DNA from: Yersinia enterocolitica
GTDB taxonomy: Bacteria > Pseudomonadota > Gammaproteobacteria > Enterobacterales > Enterobacteriaceae
NCBI GenBank assembly: GCA_002082245.2
Contig: NBTC02000002.1
Coordinates: forward strand, 1,364,001 to 1,428,000
Length of the DNA stretch: 64,000 nt
Direction: 5' to 3'
Part shown: piece by piece, positions 33,150 through 42,491 of the stretch
Layout of the letters: every line of letters starts with the position of its first letter
Position numbering within the stretch: the stretch's first letter is position 1
Notes under the pieces: model-generated
Database searches by the model: none
What the model was told of the DNA's origin: nothing
The model's input: only the letters and a program-made list of their open reading frames with translations
Translations under genes and position numbers: made by a program

Positions 33150-34475
33150 TTAAATATGACAAGCCGGTTCAATCGCCTGAGCCACTTTCTTTTGGAAGGT
33201 CTCAAGCTGACAAAGTTTGTCCTCTCCGCTGTTTTCACAACCTTCAATCGCAACAGGAACCCTACCTGCCGGATTGTTTTTCAAATCTAGTTTCTCAGCA
33301 TTTCGTAATTGCTCCATGGTTTGATAGAACATTTTCACCGCGACATAGCGTTGATGATTATCTGGGTTCTGCCATAGCTCAAAGACTAACCCTCCACCGG
33401 GCGGTGTATTATCGGGTTGCTGTGGTAGTTGCCAATTGGCACCCAACATTCCGCCAATATTGGCAATATTCGTATCATGCCCACCAAGGAAAAGAACTTT
33501 GGTTTGTGGTGATAACGGCAGTGTTTGTCCCTGAGCATCGCGCTGAAGGACGAGTGCGGTCTCGATCTGTTGCAATAATGGAGTGCCCTTATGACGAGCG
33601 ATATAAGGTGTTTTGGCCATTAAATCAAATTGCGCATTATGCAACGATAATAACGAGATCCAATTTTCTTCTCCCGTTAACCGATGCCAGGCAACATCGG
33701 GCATCGCTTGTGAATTCTGTAGCAGGAAGATCTCACCCAAGGTTGATGATAGCGCCAATGGTCCACTGAGCGAGACTTTTGTCCCGGTATTATTCACCGT
33801 GATTTCATTCGCTGCAAATTGGGCAAAATCACAGGTTTTTCCTTGCTGTTGTAGTGATTTACAGTAAGGCGATGCTGCAAAGTTCAATACCTCGCCCATC
33901 TGGGCAAAGGGTTTAGCATAGCGCTGGCTCAGTTCACTTAATGGCGCACCCAGTCGCTCCTCAACAGCCTGATGGGTCTGTGTCGAATCTAACTTACACA
34001 CCCCCGCATCGACCGGGTGAAATAGCGGATCCACTTTTTTCAAATCAGCCTGATAATGTACTTTCAGGCCGCACCCCGGTGCTATTCCATCAAGAAATGC
34101 CTGCCCGGTTAAACGCGTTCGTTGATCAATATCGGCCTGCGCATAGATAGCCGTATCAGTTGGGCACCCTGGCGCGAGTAACCCTTTGCTACGGAAGTAA
34201 TCGCCATAGAATCCGCCCATCAATGTTACTAATTGTGCACCTCGGGGGGTTAAGTATCCTGCGGCGACCGGCCATTGCGGCCACTTGTCGGGGGTTACAT
34301 CATTCATTAACTGTGTTTGTTTGGTCGGCGAGCGGACACCATGGCGGCTCAAAATAACCACGCGCTCCAATGTGTAACCGGTAGGCGGGATAGCAACCGG
34401 TGCGGCACTAATCGCGCTGCTACTTAGCATCAAGACCAGTGCGGATAATCGCAGACTATCTACTGTTACTGTCAT
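33150..34475 (-). CDS. appA: Secreted histidine acid phosphatase (phytase)
   Basis: 441 residues with a signal peptide (cleavage probably after ~A24-A25, SAISAAP). Catalytic RHGVRSPT at 44-51 and the proton-donor motif GGHDTN near the C-terminus are intact, and there are several cysteines for disulfides. The sequence is very close to the Yersinia intermedia-type phytase I recall. It removes phosphates from phytate and other phosphomonoesters in the periplasm. AAGGAT ribosome site. A single-gene unit. The symbol appA is by family; species papers often use 'phy'. Confidence 0.92.
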   Translation of the reverse strand: MTVTVDSLRLSALVLMLSSSAISAAPVAIPPTGYTLERVVILSRHGVRSPTKQTQLMNDVTPDKWPQWPVAAGYLTPRGAQLVTLMGGFYGDYFRSKGLLAPGCPTDTAIYAQADIDQRTRLTGQAFLDGIAPGCGLKVHYQADLKKVDPLFHPVDAGVCKLDSTQTHQAVEERLGAPLSELSQRYAKPFAQMGEVLNFAASPYCKSLQQQGKTCDFAQFAANEITVNNTGTKVSLSGPLALSSTLGEIFLLQNSQAMPDVAWHRLTGEENWISLLSLHNAQFDLMAKTPYIARHKGTPLLQQIETALVLQRDAQGQTLPLSPQTKVLFLGGHDTNIANIGGMLGANWQLPQQPDNTPPGGGLVFELWQNPDNHQRYVAVKMFYQTMEQLRNAEKLDLKNNPAGRVPVAIEGCENSGEDKLCQLETFQKKVAQAIEPACHI

Positions 34476-34829
34476 AATTTTATATCCTTATTAAAACTAC
34501 GAATACTTTTGCCTCAACGAGTATGGTCGACGATCGACGCCCCCACAATGTGCGAAAGCAATAAGCAGTAGGAGTGCTAATAAGTGCTATAGCGCAAAAA
34601 ATTATGTCAATTGGCGCTAAACTTGATTCGCTTCTCAGTGTTAGAACGATAATTAGCCGATTATGTCATTAACAATATTTATATTGAAAGGAGGGAGGGT
34701 ACAAATCCGCTTTATCATTCCGGCTATTGTCCGAAAAGCATTAAGCGCATAAAAGCATTTGGCACATTAGGATTGGAGAATATAGCCCGTAATCCGGCAG
34801 CTATACATACACATCATAAGGAGTCTGAC
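34476..34829. other. Phytase-glgC divergent region
   Basis: About 350 bases. GAAAGGAGGGAGGG at 34685-34698 is a striking purine run on the plus strand but no ORF follows it closely; it may be part of the glgC leader. No named binding site seen. Confidence 0.4.
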
Positions 34830-36107
34830 ATGCGGAAAACAGGCGATATCGACAGAGTCATGTCGGCCAGACAACTTCCAAACAAAGCCGTAGCACTGAT
34901 TCTTGCAGGAGGCCGTGGCTCACGCCTTAAAGATCTTACGTCCGTTCGCGCGAAACCCGCAGTTCACTTTGGCGGAAAATACCGCATTATCGACTTCGCA
35001 CTCTCTAACTGCCTCAATTCAGGTATTCGCCGAATCGGCGTGATAACGCAGTATCAATCTCATACCTTGGTGCAACATATTCAGCATGGTTGGTCGTTTC
35101 TCAGTGAAGAGATGAACGAGTTTGTTGATTTGTTACCTGCACAACAGCGCCAAGGACAAGAGCACTGGTATACCGGCACCGCTGATGCCGTCTTCCAGAA
35201 CCTGGATATTATCCGCCGTTATCGTTCTGAATATGTCGTGATCCTCGCCGGGGACCATATATATAAAATGGACTACTCCCGCATGCTGTTAGATCACGTG
35301 GAAAGCGGCGCTGCCTGCACCGTAGCCTGTATTGAAGTGCCCAAAGAGGAAGCGAGTGCCTTCGGTGTAATGGAAGTGTCTGAAGATCTACAAGTAAAAA
35401 TGTTTTGGGAAAAACCGGAGGATCCGCCAACGTTACCCGGCAAACCTGAGCGCAGCCTGGCCAGTATGGGAATTTATGTCTTTAATGCTGAGTTCCTGTT
35501 CAATTTACTGGAAAGCGATCACGCAGATAAAGGCAGTAGCCATGATTTTGGCAAAGATATTTTGCCGAAAATTACTGAACAAGGTCATGTCTGGGCGCAT
35601 CCATTCTCACTGTCTTGTGTCTCAACGTCACCCGATGCCCCTGATTATTGGCGTGATGTAGGAACATTGGATGCCTACTGGCAGGCTAACCTCGATCAAG
35701 CAGCTATCACACCCGAGCTGGATATGTATGACCCCCATTGGCCAATACGTACCTATGCCGAGCCCTTACCACCGGCGAAATTTGTTCAGGATCGTTCTGG
35801 CAGTCACGGGATGACCATGAATACCTTAGTTTCCGGCGGTTGCTTTATCTCCGGTTCAGTGGTGGTCAACTCAGTGCTATTTTCCCGAGTGCGGGTCAAC
35901 TCCTTCTGCAATATTGATTCTTGCGTATTGCTACCCGACGTCAATGTGGGCCGCTCTTGTCGTCTACACCGTTGTGTAATCGATCGTGCGAGTACTATCC
36001 CCGAGGGGATGGTGATTGGCGAAAATGCAGATGAAGATGCCCGTCGTTTCTATCGTTCAGAGAGTGGCATTGTATTAGTCACCCGCGAGATGCTGGCAAA
36101 GCTGTAA
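34830..36107 (+). CDS. glgC: Glucose-1-phosphate adenylyltransferase, solitary paralogue
   Basis: 425 residues from ATG 34830 (AAGGAG eight bases upstream); the 19 residues upstream lack family similarity. It makes ADP-glucose for glycogen. Nucleotidyltransferase motif [35 protein letters not shown], sugar-binding [18 protein letters not shown], and left-handed beta-helix C-terminus ([33 protein letters not shown]). It stands alone, whereas glgC normally sits in glgBXCAP, so it is probably a second copy. Confidence 0.94.
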   Translation: MRKTGDIDRVMSARQLPNKAVALILAGGRGSRLKDLTSVRAKPAVHFGGKYRIIDFALSNCLNSGIRRIGVITQYQSHTLVQHIQHGWSFLSEEMNEFVDLLPAQQRQGQEHWYTGTADAVFQNLDIIRRYRSEYVVILAGDHIYKMDYSRMLLDHVESGAACTVACIEVPKEEASAFGVMEVSEDLQVKMFWEKPEDPPTLPGKPERSLASMGIYVFNAEFLFNLLESDHADKGSSHDFGKDILPKITEQGHVWAHPFSLSCVSTSPDAPDYWRDVGTLDAYWQANLDQAAITPELDMYDPHWPIRTYAEPLPPAKFVQDRSGSHGMTMNTLVSGGCFISGSVVVNSVLFSRVRVNSFCNIDSCVLLPDVNVGRSCRLHRCVIDRASTIPEGMVIGENADEDARRFYRSESGIVLVTREMLAKL

Positions 36108-36150
36108 GGACAGAGGTGGCCTGACATGGACAAGTGAGGAATAATTTATA

Positions 36151-36183
36151 TAATCAGACCAAACAAATCAAAAGGTCTGATTA
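36151..36183 (+). promoter_or_regulatory. 10-bp hairpin that covers a ribosome site
   Basis: TAATCAGACC / GGTCTGATTA with a 13-base loop. The right arm contains the GG of the AAAAGG ribosome site and reaches the first base of the ATG at 36183. It may end the glgC transcript or control translation of the small ORF. Confidence 0.6.
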
Positions 36184-36275
36184 TGTCATTTACTGAATGG
36201 GTCATATTGGGTGTGGTTATTGGTTGTGCCGTTGGCGCGTTACTGAGGATTTTTGGTAAGAAGAAAGACCGCTAA
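36183..36275 (+). CDS. 30-residue hydrophobic small protein
   Basis: MSFTEWVILGVVIGCAVGAL followed by LRIFGKKKDR. One membrane helix (~6-22) and a basic C-terminal tail, the layout of small membrane proteins. AAAAGG lies seven bases before ATG. No family recognised. Located between glgC and a palindromic repeat; could be part of the glgC transcript. Confidence 0.55.
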   Translation: MSFTEWVILGVVIGCAVGALLRIFGKKKDR

Positions 36276-36295
36276 CCTTTTCAGTTGTCAGAATA

Positions 36296-36456
36296 TACCC
36301 TAAATAATTCAAGTTGCAGGAAGGCGACAAGCGAGATACAAATCGGTCGGGAGCAGATTTGTACGCTGCTTGCAGCGGCCTCGCAGAGGCGAGGCCCAAG
36401 GATGGACCGAGTAACGAGCGCAGCCAGCACACATGCAGCTTGAAGTATGACGGGTA
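36296..36456. repeat. Yersinia-type palindromic intergenic repeat, copy 2
   Basis: Bounded by TACCC / GGGTA. The outer arms (AATTCAAGTTGCAGGAAGGC and its imperfect complement TGCAGCTTGAAG) match copy 1 at 5844-5964, but the centre is different, with a GCTGCTTGCAGC and a CCTCGCAGAGGCGAGG palindrome. It appears to be a longer variant of the same family. Confidence 0.75.
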
Positions 36457-36467
36457 TTGATAGAATA

Positions 36468-36497
36468 AGACGGCGCATCAATGTGCCGTCTTTTTTT
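36468..36497. terminator. Terminator between glgC unit and SQ operon
   Basis: AGACGGC / GCCGTCT with a 10-base loop and seven T on the plus strand. On the minus strand it closes the SQ operon after the porin gene. Confidence 0.8.
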
Positions 36498-36519
36498 GTG
36501 ATAACAATCTCATTATCGA

Positions 36520-37215
36520 TCAGAAGGTGTAACGTAACCCTAAGCGGAAACGATATTGCTCGCTGTTGTATTCATTCCAACGATCCAACCATTGCAATTC
36601 AAAATAGGGCATCCAGTGAGTGTCAATTTTATAACTGAATTTATTGGTTATTTCCCAGTGAGAACTTTTGCCATTTTTACCGTGAAAATCATTGACGCGC
36701 ACAAAGTAATGAGGTTCAAAAGTATATGACAACGCATCAGTCAGTTTGAAATTCCAATAAGTAGCAAACTCATGGCTGTCATTGTGAGCATAATGACCAT
36801 TGAGATCTTTTGATTCATAGTTATTGTGATTATAACGATAGCGCGCAGTCAAATTAAATACCGGTAAGAATTTGTAGTTAAAATCCATATAGACGGAACC
36901 ACCCGAACCTGAGCTATTGGAGTTCACTAAGCCGCCAGGGGAAATAGTGAATTTATCTGTTGGGCGAAATAATGGATACCAACCCTCCAGTTCGTTATAG
37001 CTATGTTTGAATTGATCCATTTTCCCTGTGTTATAAGCATTCGTTAACATCAGGCCGGAACCATTATCAAAGTTATACCCACCGCGCAGGATAACTTCAT
37101 GCAGCTCAGAGGCCGTATTATATGCTTCACGGGTTTCAACATAAGCTCGACCGGCAAAGGCACTGGCAGAGCAAACCAACGAGGTAATCAAGATAATTGA
37201 ATTATATTTATTCAT
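36520..37215 (-). CDS. ompL: KdgM/OmpL-family outer-membrane porin of the SQ locus
   Basis: 231 residues. Signal peptide (cleavage after ASAFA), then a 12-strand small barrel of the KdgM family with the terminal aromatic strand LGLRYTF. Lies at the end of the SQ operon, where E. coli has ompL before yihO. Likely lets SQ, SQ-glycerol or related anionic sugars through the outer membrane. Substrate inferred from context. Confidence 0.88.
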   Translation of the reverse strand: MNKYNSIILITSLVCSASAFAGRAYVETREAYNTASELHEVILRGGYNFDNGSGLMLTNAYNTGKMDQFKHSYNELEGWYPLFRPTDKFTISPGGLVNSNSSGSGGSVYMDFNYKFLPVFNLTARYRYNHNNYESKDLNGHYAHNDSHEFATYWNFKLTDALSYTFEPHYFVRVNDFHGKNGKSSHWEITNKFSYKIDTHWMPYFELQWLDRWNEYNSEQYRFRLGLRYTF

Positions 37216-37415
37216 GACAAATCCCTATTGATAACAATAAATGAAGGTTTATTATTTTTCTTACATCATGAAAAATGACAAATAGTTATCATGGCTATTC
37301 CTCTGCCATAAATAACCGGTAGAGGAATAACACAATCAAAATAACAACATGCCAGTTTTTAACGTCACATCACTCTATATTTAATAGCATTTCTTATTAC
37401 CACTAAAAATAGAAA

Positions 37416-38801
37416 TCACCCCGACGTAGCCATTTTACGTAAATTCAATTCAGCAATAATTTTAACAAAGCGCTGCTCATTGAGCTTATAAAATAGCCCC
37501 ATGGTTATGGCTGCAATCATTGCCAGAGTGCAAGGGTAAATAAAAATCAATTGGCGCAACCCCTCCAATACTGATGTCGATTGGGCAACATTGGGAATAT
37601 AACCAATCTGAGTGAGCATGATACCGGGCAGAAATCCAGCCAGTGCGGCAGAAATTTTTCGTGAGAAGGTATAGCCGGTATACACCGACCCTTCTGCGCG
37701 AATCCCTGTTTTCCATTCACCATAATCCACCGTATCGGAGACTAATGCCCAGTTCAGGCTGTTGACAAATGCAGTACCGAAAAAGGCCATACAGGAGAAT
37801 GCAACAAAGCTGACCGAACTGGTGCCCCAGATATAATTCAGTACATCCCCCATGCCCCATAACATTAAGCCACTAAGGTAGACGGTTTTCTTGCCGAAAT
37901 ACTTCACCGCCGTGGGGACCAGCAATACACCAATCAAAATACAGCCCATACTGAAAAAGCCCATATAGGACAGTAAATGAATATCCTGCAATACGTACTG
38001 AGTGTAATAAACCTGAATCGCCAGTTTGATATTGAATGCTGCCAACGTGCACAAATTGGCAATACATAACACTAATAGCGGCGGGTTCTTAAAGATGGCG
38101 CAAAATGATTTAAAAATACCCGGTTTATGGTGTACCGATACCGGTTCCACATAGCGTTCTTTGACACCGGAATAACACCACCACATGCAGACCAGGCCGA
38201 ACGTGACAAATATTAGCGCTGCAACCAGATAGCCTATCTCAGGTGAGGACGTAAACAGCAGTTGAATTGGCATAAAAGCTACCGTGCACAGTAATAGCCC
38301 TACCGTCGCCCCACCCTGTCGCCAGGCTGCCAGGTGCGCGCGCTCATTTGGGTTTTTGGTCATTGCCGGGACCATCGCACCATAAGAGCAATTCATCAAA
38401 CTGTAGAATAAACCGAATAACATAAACAGCACTGTTGCCAATACCGTTTTGATATTTAGACTAAAACCGGTATTGAGAAAGTTCGCGACAGCCAGCAATG
38501 CCACAGGTAATGAGGCATACAGAATAAATGGCCGGAACTTCCCTTTCACACCAATGTGACGGCGAGAATCTAATAGTACGCCGGTAAACATATCGGTAAA
38601 GGCGGTAAAGAACTTGGCAATCAAAAAAATCACGCCACCGTAAATAGCCGGGAGCCCCAGAATATCGGTATAAAACTTCAGTAAATAAAGTGTCCCGATG
38701 CACAGCATCAGGTTAGAACCAAAATCGCCCATTCCATAAGCTATTTTTTCCCGCAGCGGTAATCGAAGTGTTACGGGATCCTGGTAAGTTGAATTCGGCA
38801 T
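37416..38801 (-). CDS. yihO: YihO-like sulfoquinovose/sulfoglycoside transporter
   Basis: 461 residues, 12 membrane helices, GPH (glycoside-pentoside-hexuronide) cation symporter family, with LDSRRHIGVKGKFRPFILYAS and DYGEWKTGIRAEGSVYTGYT as landmarks. Closer to E. coli YihO than its neighbour is (SRKISAALAGFLPGIMLTQIGYIPN). Inner membrane. YihO is considered the SQ or SQ-glycerol importer. 124 bases downstream of the yihP-like gene. Confidence 0.9.
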   Translation of the reverse strand: MPNSTYQDPVTLRLPLREKIAYGMGDFGSNLMLCIGTLYLLKFYTDILGLPAIYGGVIFLIAKFFTAFTDMFTGVLLDSRRHIGVKGKFRPFILYASLPVALLAVANFLNTGFSLNIKTVLATVLFMLFGLFYSLMNCSYGAMVPAMTKNPNERAHLAAWRQGGATVGLLLCTVAFMPIQLLFTSSPEIGYLVAALIFVTFGLVCMWWCYSGVKERYVEPVSVHHKPGIFKSFCAIFKNPPLLVLCIANLCTLAAFNIKLAIQVYYTQYVLQDIHLLSYMGFFSMGCILIGVLLVPTAVKYFGKKTVYLSGLMLWGMGDVLNYIWGTSSVSFVAFSCMAFFGTAFVNSLNWALVSDTVDYGEWKTGIRAEGSVYTGYTFSRKISAALAGFLPGIMLTQIGYIPNVAQSTSVLEGLRQLIFIYPCTLAMIAAITMGLFYKLNEQRFVKIIAELNLRKMATSG

Positions 38802-38925
38802 CTGACAGGTCCTTTTTATTTTTTAACCCGCTTACCTCCGGTTAAATCTCACTCGCACCGGATCCTGCCATAAGCGGGTTGTAGGGTTTTGGTGGTGTTA
38901 ATTCATCTGATTAAACAGATCAAGG

Positions 38926-40317
38926 CTAGATTGCCGGACTGACATCGCGTTTGCGCTCTTCCAGCTCGGTGACAATCTTGATGTAATTTTTCTCGGTCAG
39001 ATGGTAGAACAACCCCATAGTCAGTGCGGTAAGTATCGCCAACCCGCATGGGTACAAGAAGATAAGCTGCGTTAGCCCCTCCAGAGTTCTTTCTCCCTGT
39101 GCCACGTTAGGCACATAGCCGATATACGCCAGCATGACACCGGGGAAGAAGCCTGCTAACCCTTGGGAAATCTTACGGAAGAAGGTGAAACCGGTGTATA
39201 CCGTCCCCTCTGAGCGCACGCCGGTTTTCCACTCACCATATTCCACCGTGTCAGAAACCAGCGCCCAGTTCAGGCTGTTCACAAAAGCCGTGCCGAAGAA
39301 AGCCAGGCAAGAGAACAGAACAAATAAAGTCGAGGTGCTGCCCCACATGTAGTTCATGGCATCCCCCAAGATCCACAAGCTCAGCCCACCCAAATAGACG
39401 TTTTTCTTACCAAAGCGTTTCACCACCGTCGGTACCAGCAGCACCCCCAGTAAGATGCACCCCATACTGAAGAACCCCATATATGACAGTAACGTGACAT
39501 CGTTGAGTACGTATTGGGTGTAATAGATCTGAATCGCTAGTTTTATATTGAAACCAGCCAAGGTGCACAGATTAGCAATACAGAGGACAAACAACGGCTT
39601 ATTGCCAGTAATGGCTTTGAATGATTGCAACAGACCAGGTTTGGCTGCTCCCGGCTTTGGCAGTTCGACATAACGTTCTTTAACGCCGGAATAACACCAC
39701 CACATGCACAGCATGCCGACAAAAGCGAAGATGGATGCAGCCACCAGATAACCGGTCTGCGCCTGCCCTTCAAATAGCGACAAGATGGGCACAAAACCGA
39801 CGGTACACAATAGTAGTCCGACGGTTGCCCCCCCCTGACGCCATGCGGCAAGCTGAGCTCGCTCTTGTGGGTTTTTGGTCATGGCGGGAACCATTGCACC
39901 GTATGAGCAGTTCATCATGCTAAAGAACAGGCCAAAGCTCATAAAGATCAACGTGGCCGTGATGGTTTTACCGGTAATACTAAATGAGGTACCAATAAAG
40001 TTAGCCACCACCAGCAAGGCCACCGGCATCGATGCATAGAGGATAAAGGGGCGGAACTTACCCTTTGGCCCGATATTGCGGCGGTTATCCAGCATGACAC
40101 CGGTACCAATATCGGTGAATGCAGTAAAGAAACGCGAGATTAGAAAGATTAATCCTCCCCAAGCGGCGGGGATTTCCAACACATCCGTATAAAACTTAAG
40201 CAAGTACAATGTACCCACACACAACAGTAGGTTTGAACCCACATCGCCAATCCCGTAGGAGAATTTCTCGCGCAGCGGCAGTGTCAATTTTACTGGATCT
40301 TGATGTATTTCACTCAT
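38926..40317 (-). CDS. yihP: YihP-like transporter (GPH family)
   Basis: 463 residues, 12 helices, same family as its neighbour; the C-terminal half (EYGEWKTGVRSEGTVYTGFT) follows E. coli YihP. In E. coli YihP is proposed to export DHPS or handle a second sulfonate; the role is not settled. Good AGGAG ribosome site. Together the two genes probably arose by an old duplication. Confidence 0.9.
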   Translation of the reverse strand: MSEIHQDPVKLTLPLREKFSYGIGDVGSNLLLCVGTLYLLKFYTDVLEIPAAWGGLIFLISRFFTAFTDIGTGVMLDNRRNIGPKGKFRPFILYASMPVALLVVANFIGTSFSITGKTITATLIFMSFGLFFSMMNCSYGAMVPAMTKNPQERAQLAAWRQGGATVGLLLCTVGFVPILSLFEGQAQTGYLVAASIFAFVGMLCMWWCYSGVKERYVELPKPGAAKPGLLQSFKAITGNKPLFVLCIANLCTLAGFNIKLAIQIYYTQYVLNDVTLLSYMGFFSMGCILLGVLLVPTVVKRFGKKNVYLGGLSLWILGDAMNYMWGSTSTLFVLFSCLAFFGTAFVNSLNWALVSDTVEYGEWKTGVRSEGTVYTGFTFFRKISQGLAGFFPGVMLAYIGYVPNVAQGERTLEGLTQLIFLYPCGLAILTALTMGLFYHLTEKNYIKIVTELEERKRDVSPAI

Positions 40318-40361
40318 GTCACTCTCCTGAGAGGCCAGCCACCCGCGGGCCTCTGCCTGTG

Positions 40362-42401
40362 TTATAACGCCCGTAATGATGCAAACAATTCAGCCCATTC
40401 ACTGCCCGCCCGGTAGAACACCGGCGGTTGTCCCATTGGTGCCGCGACAGTTACATCAGCCCCGCCACAGTGTGATTCACCGGTCCACAGATTGATCCAG
40501 TTGTCTGATGGCAAATAGAGTGACCAATCGGTGCGCCCCTCTTCATATACCGGTGCAACTAACAGATCACGGCCAAACAGATACTGGTATTTCAGGCCAT
40601 AGGTGTGAGCATCATTCTCGTAATGCAGGAACAGTGGGCGCATTACCGGCAAGCCAGATTGTGAGTTAAGCGCCACGGCTTGTTTGATATACGGCTTCAG
40701 CGTGGTAAAGACTTGGGTCATCCGGGCAAACTGACGGATAGTCTCGACATCGCTATCAAACTGCCAGTTATCATCCGGGCGGTTACCTTCATGAGTACGC
40801 ATCAGTGGGGTAAAGGCGCAGAATTCACACCAGCGCATCAACAACTCTTTACTGCGTTTCATCTCAAATAACGTGGTGTAACCACCAATATCGCTGTGAT
40901 GCAAACCATGACCGGTCATTGCCAGTGATAACGCCGCAGGTATAACAGATGCCAACCCATCATCCAGACTCCAATCCACGTTCTGGTCACCAGCCCACAT
41001 CATCACCGAGTATTTTTGGCTACCGGTATAACCGGCCCGCATAAAGAACAATATTTCGCCTAATTTGCCGGTTTCGGCCAGGGCGTCGTAGTTACATTTG
41101 GCCCACAGCGCGGGCCAGGCGTTATGCATGATTTCAGCATCGACACCATTGTCCATCACGGTGTCGGTCGGCAAGTATTCGCCAAAGTCGGCCATCCAGC
41201 CATCAAGGCCAAACGCGATCAGATTCTTTTTAATCACTTCCTTATACCAGTCGTAGGCCGCCGGTTTGGTCAGATCAACCACCCCGGCATAGAACTCACC
41301 AAACTCCACCTGGTAGTCATTGCCGCTGTAGTCTTTGGTCAGATAGCCCTTCTCTGCCGCTTCGGCATACAGCTTTTTTTCAATCGCCACATAGGGATTG
41401 ATATAGCCGAGGAAGCGCACACCTTCTTTCTTCCATTGCACAATCCGTTTATCCAGCTCAGGATAGAGGTCGCTGTCCCAGCGCCAGTTCCACATCAGGC
41501 GTTTACCAAAAGAGGTTATGCGGCGACCTTCCCAGTCCTGCGCCCAAATCCCGCTGACTTTCACCCCATGCTCACGCATCACCTCCAGCTTTTGCTGGCA
41601 CACCTCGGTCCCGCCCTGAATCCCCAGGATCACGCCGTCATATACCCAATCCGGTAACTCAGGCTGGCGGCCCAATAATGCGGTCAATTGCTCCAACAGA
41701 CCGATATAACTGTCAGCACAGTCAAACCGTAGCACCGCTACGTCTTGCCAAATCGCCAGTTCGTGATAGTCAGGGGCTGAAAAATCGAAATTCATATAGC
41801 AACTGTTATCAACGTGACAGTAGTATTTTTGGCTGCTAACAAAAGTGGGCTGCGGGAAGAAGGTCCAGTAATAGTCACCGCCCGCGTTCTCTTTACAGTC
41901 GGCCTGCCAGGTAACATAACTTTGCTTATTGCGCCCCACCCCCTGCTCGCTGGTCCACAGTGGGAATGGCTTGCCACGGAGATCGAAATAGGAGAACTGT
42001 TCACCACAGCCGTAGATATGGTCCTCCGATTGCGCGGCGAGCCGTAGCCACATTCGGTTATTCTCTTTATCACCATTGCGCAGGGACATCTCCAACCGCC
42101 CGGCCGCGTCGTAGGTAATATGTAATGTGGCTTGGGCTACCTCTCCCCGGCTAAATTGAATCTCCCACCCCTGCTGTTGTGGGATGATAACCGCATCGGT
42201 CAATGCCAGTTTTTCACTCAAGCAATCTTTGATACTGAAATTGCCACGGAACATATCGATGTCCGCTTTACCCCGGCCAATCCACAGGCACGGCGTTTGT
42301 GCGCTGTGTTGCAGTAACAAACGTTGTTGGAATGAAAGAGTGAAACCGCCATCGTGCTCAACCAATACCACTCCCGGCAGGTTGTCCGCTTGATAAGTCA
42401 T
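40362..42401 (-). CDS. yihQ: Sulfoquinovosidase YihQ (GH31)
   Basis: 679 residues from ATG 42401 (an upstream TTG adds five). It is the key enzyme that releases sulfoquinovose from its glycosides. Numbering equals E. coli YihQ: nucleophile D405 (GWMADFGEYLPTD), acid/base D472 (MWAGDQNVDWSLDD), and the sulfonate-recognition R301 and W304 in SFGKRLMWNW. The rest is near identical in long stretches. Cytoplasmic. The retained sulfonate-binding residues are the best evidence that the whole locus handles SQ. Confidence 0.97.
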   Translation of the reverse strand: MTYQADNLPGVVLVEHDGGFTLSFQQRLLLQHSAQTPCLWIGRGKADIDMFRGNFSIKDCLSEKLALTDAVIIPQQQGWEIQFSRGEVAQATLHITYDAAGRLEMSLRNGDKENNRMWLRLAAQSEDHIYGCGEQFSYFDLRGKPFPLWTSEQGVGRNKQSYVTWQADCKENAGGDYYWTFFPQPTFVSSQKYYCHVDNSCYMNFDFSAPDYHELAIWQDVAVLRFDCADSYIGLLEQLTALLGRQPELPDWVYDGVILGIQGGTEVCQQKLEVMREHGVKVSGIWAQDWEGRRITSFGKRLMWNWRWDSDLYPELDKRIVQWKKEGVRFLGYINPYVAIEKKLYAEAAEKGYLTKDYSGNDYQVEFGEFYAGVVDLTKPAAYDWYKEVIKKNLIAFGLDGWMADFGEYLPTDTVMDNGVDAEIMHNAWPALWAKCNYDALAETGKLGEILFFMRAGYTGSQKYSVMMWAGDQNVDWSLDDGLASVIPAALSLAMTGHGLHHSDIGGYTTLFEMKRSKELLMRWCEFCAFTPLMRTHEGNRPDDNWQFDSDVETIRQFARMTQVFTTLKPYIKQAVALNSQSGLPVMRPLFLHYENDAHTYGLKYQYLFGRDLLVAPVYEEGRTDWSLYLPSDNWINLWTGESHCGGADVTVAAPMGQPPVFYRAGSEWAELFASLRAL

Positions 42402-42491
42402 AATAAAAATCCCCAAAAAGTATAAATACTGTTGATTTAGTTAGGGTTCTTAACATTCATCAGAACCCCTATTATCAGAATGGTTGCCCTA

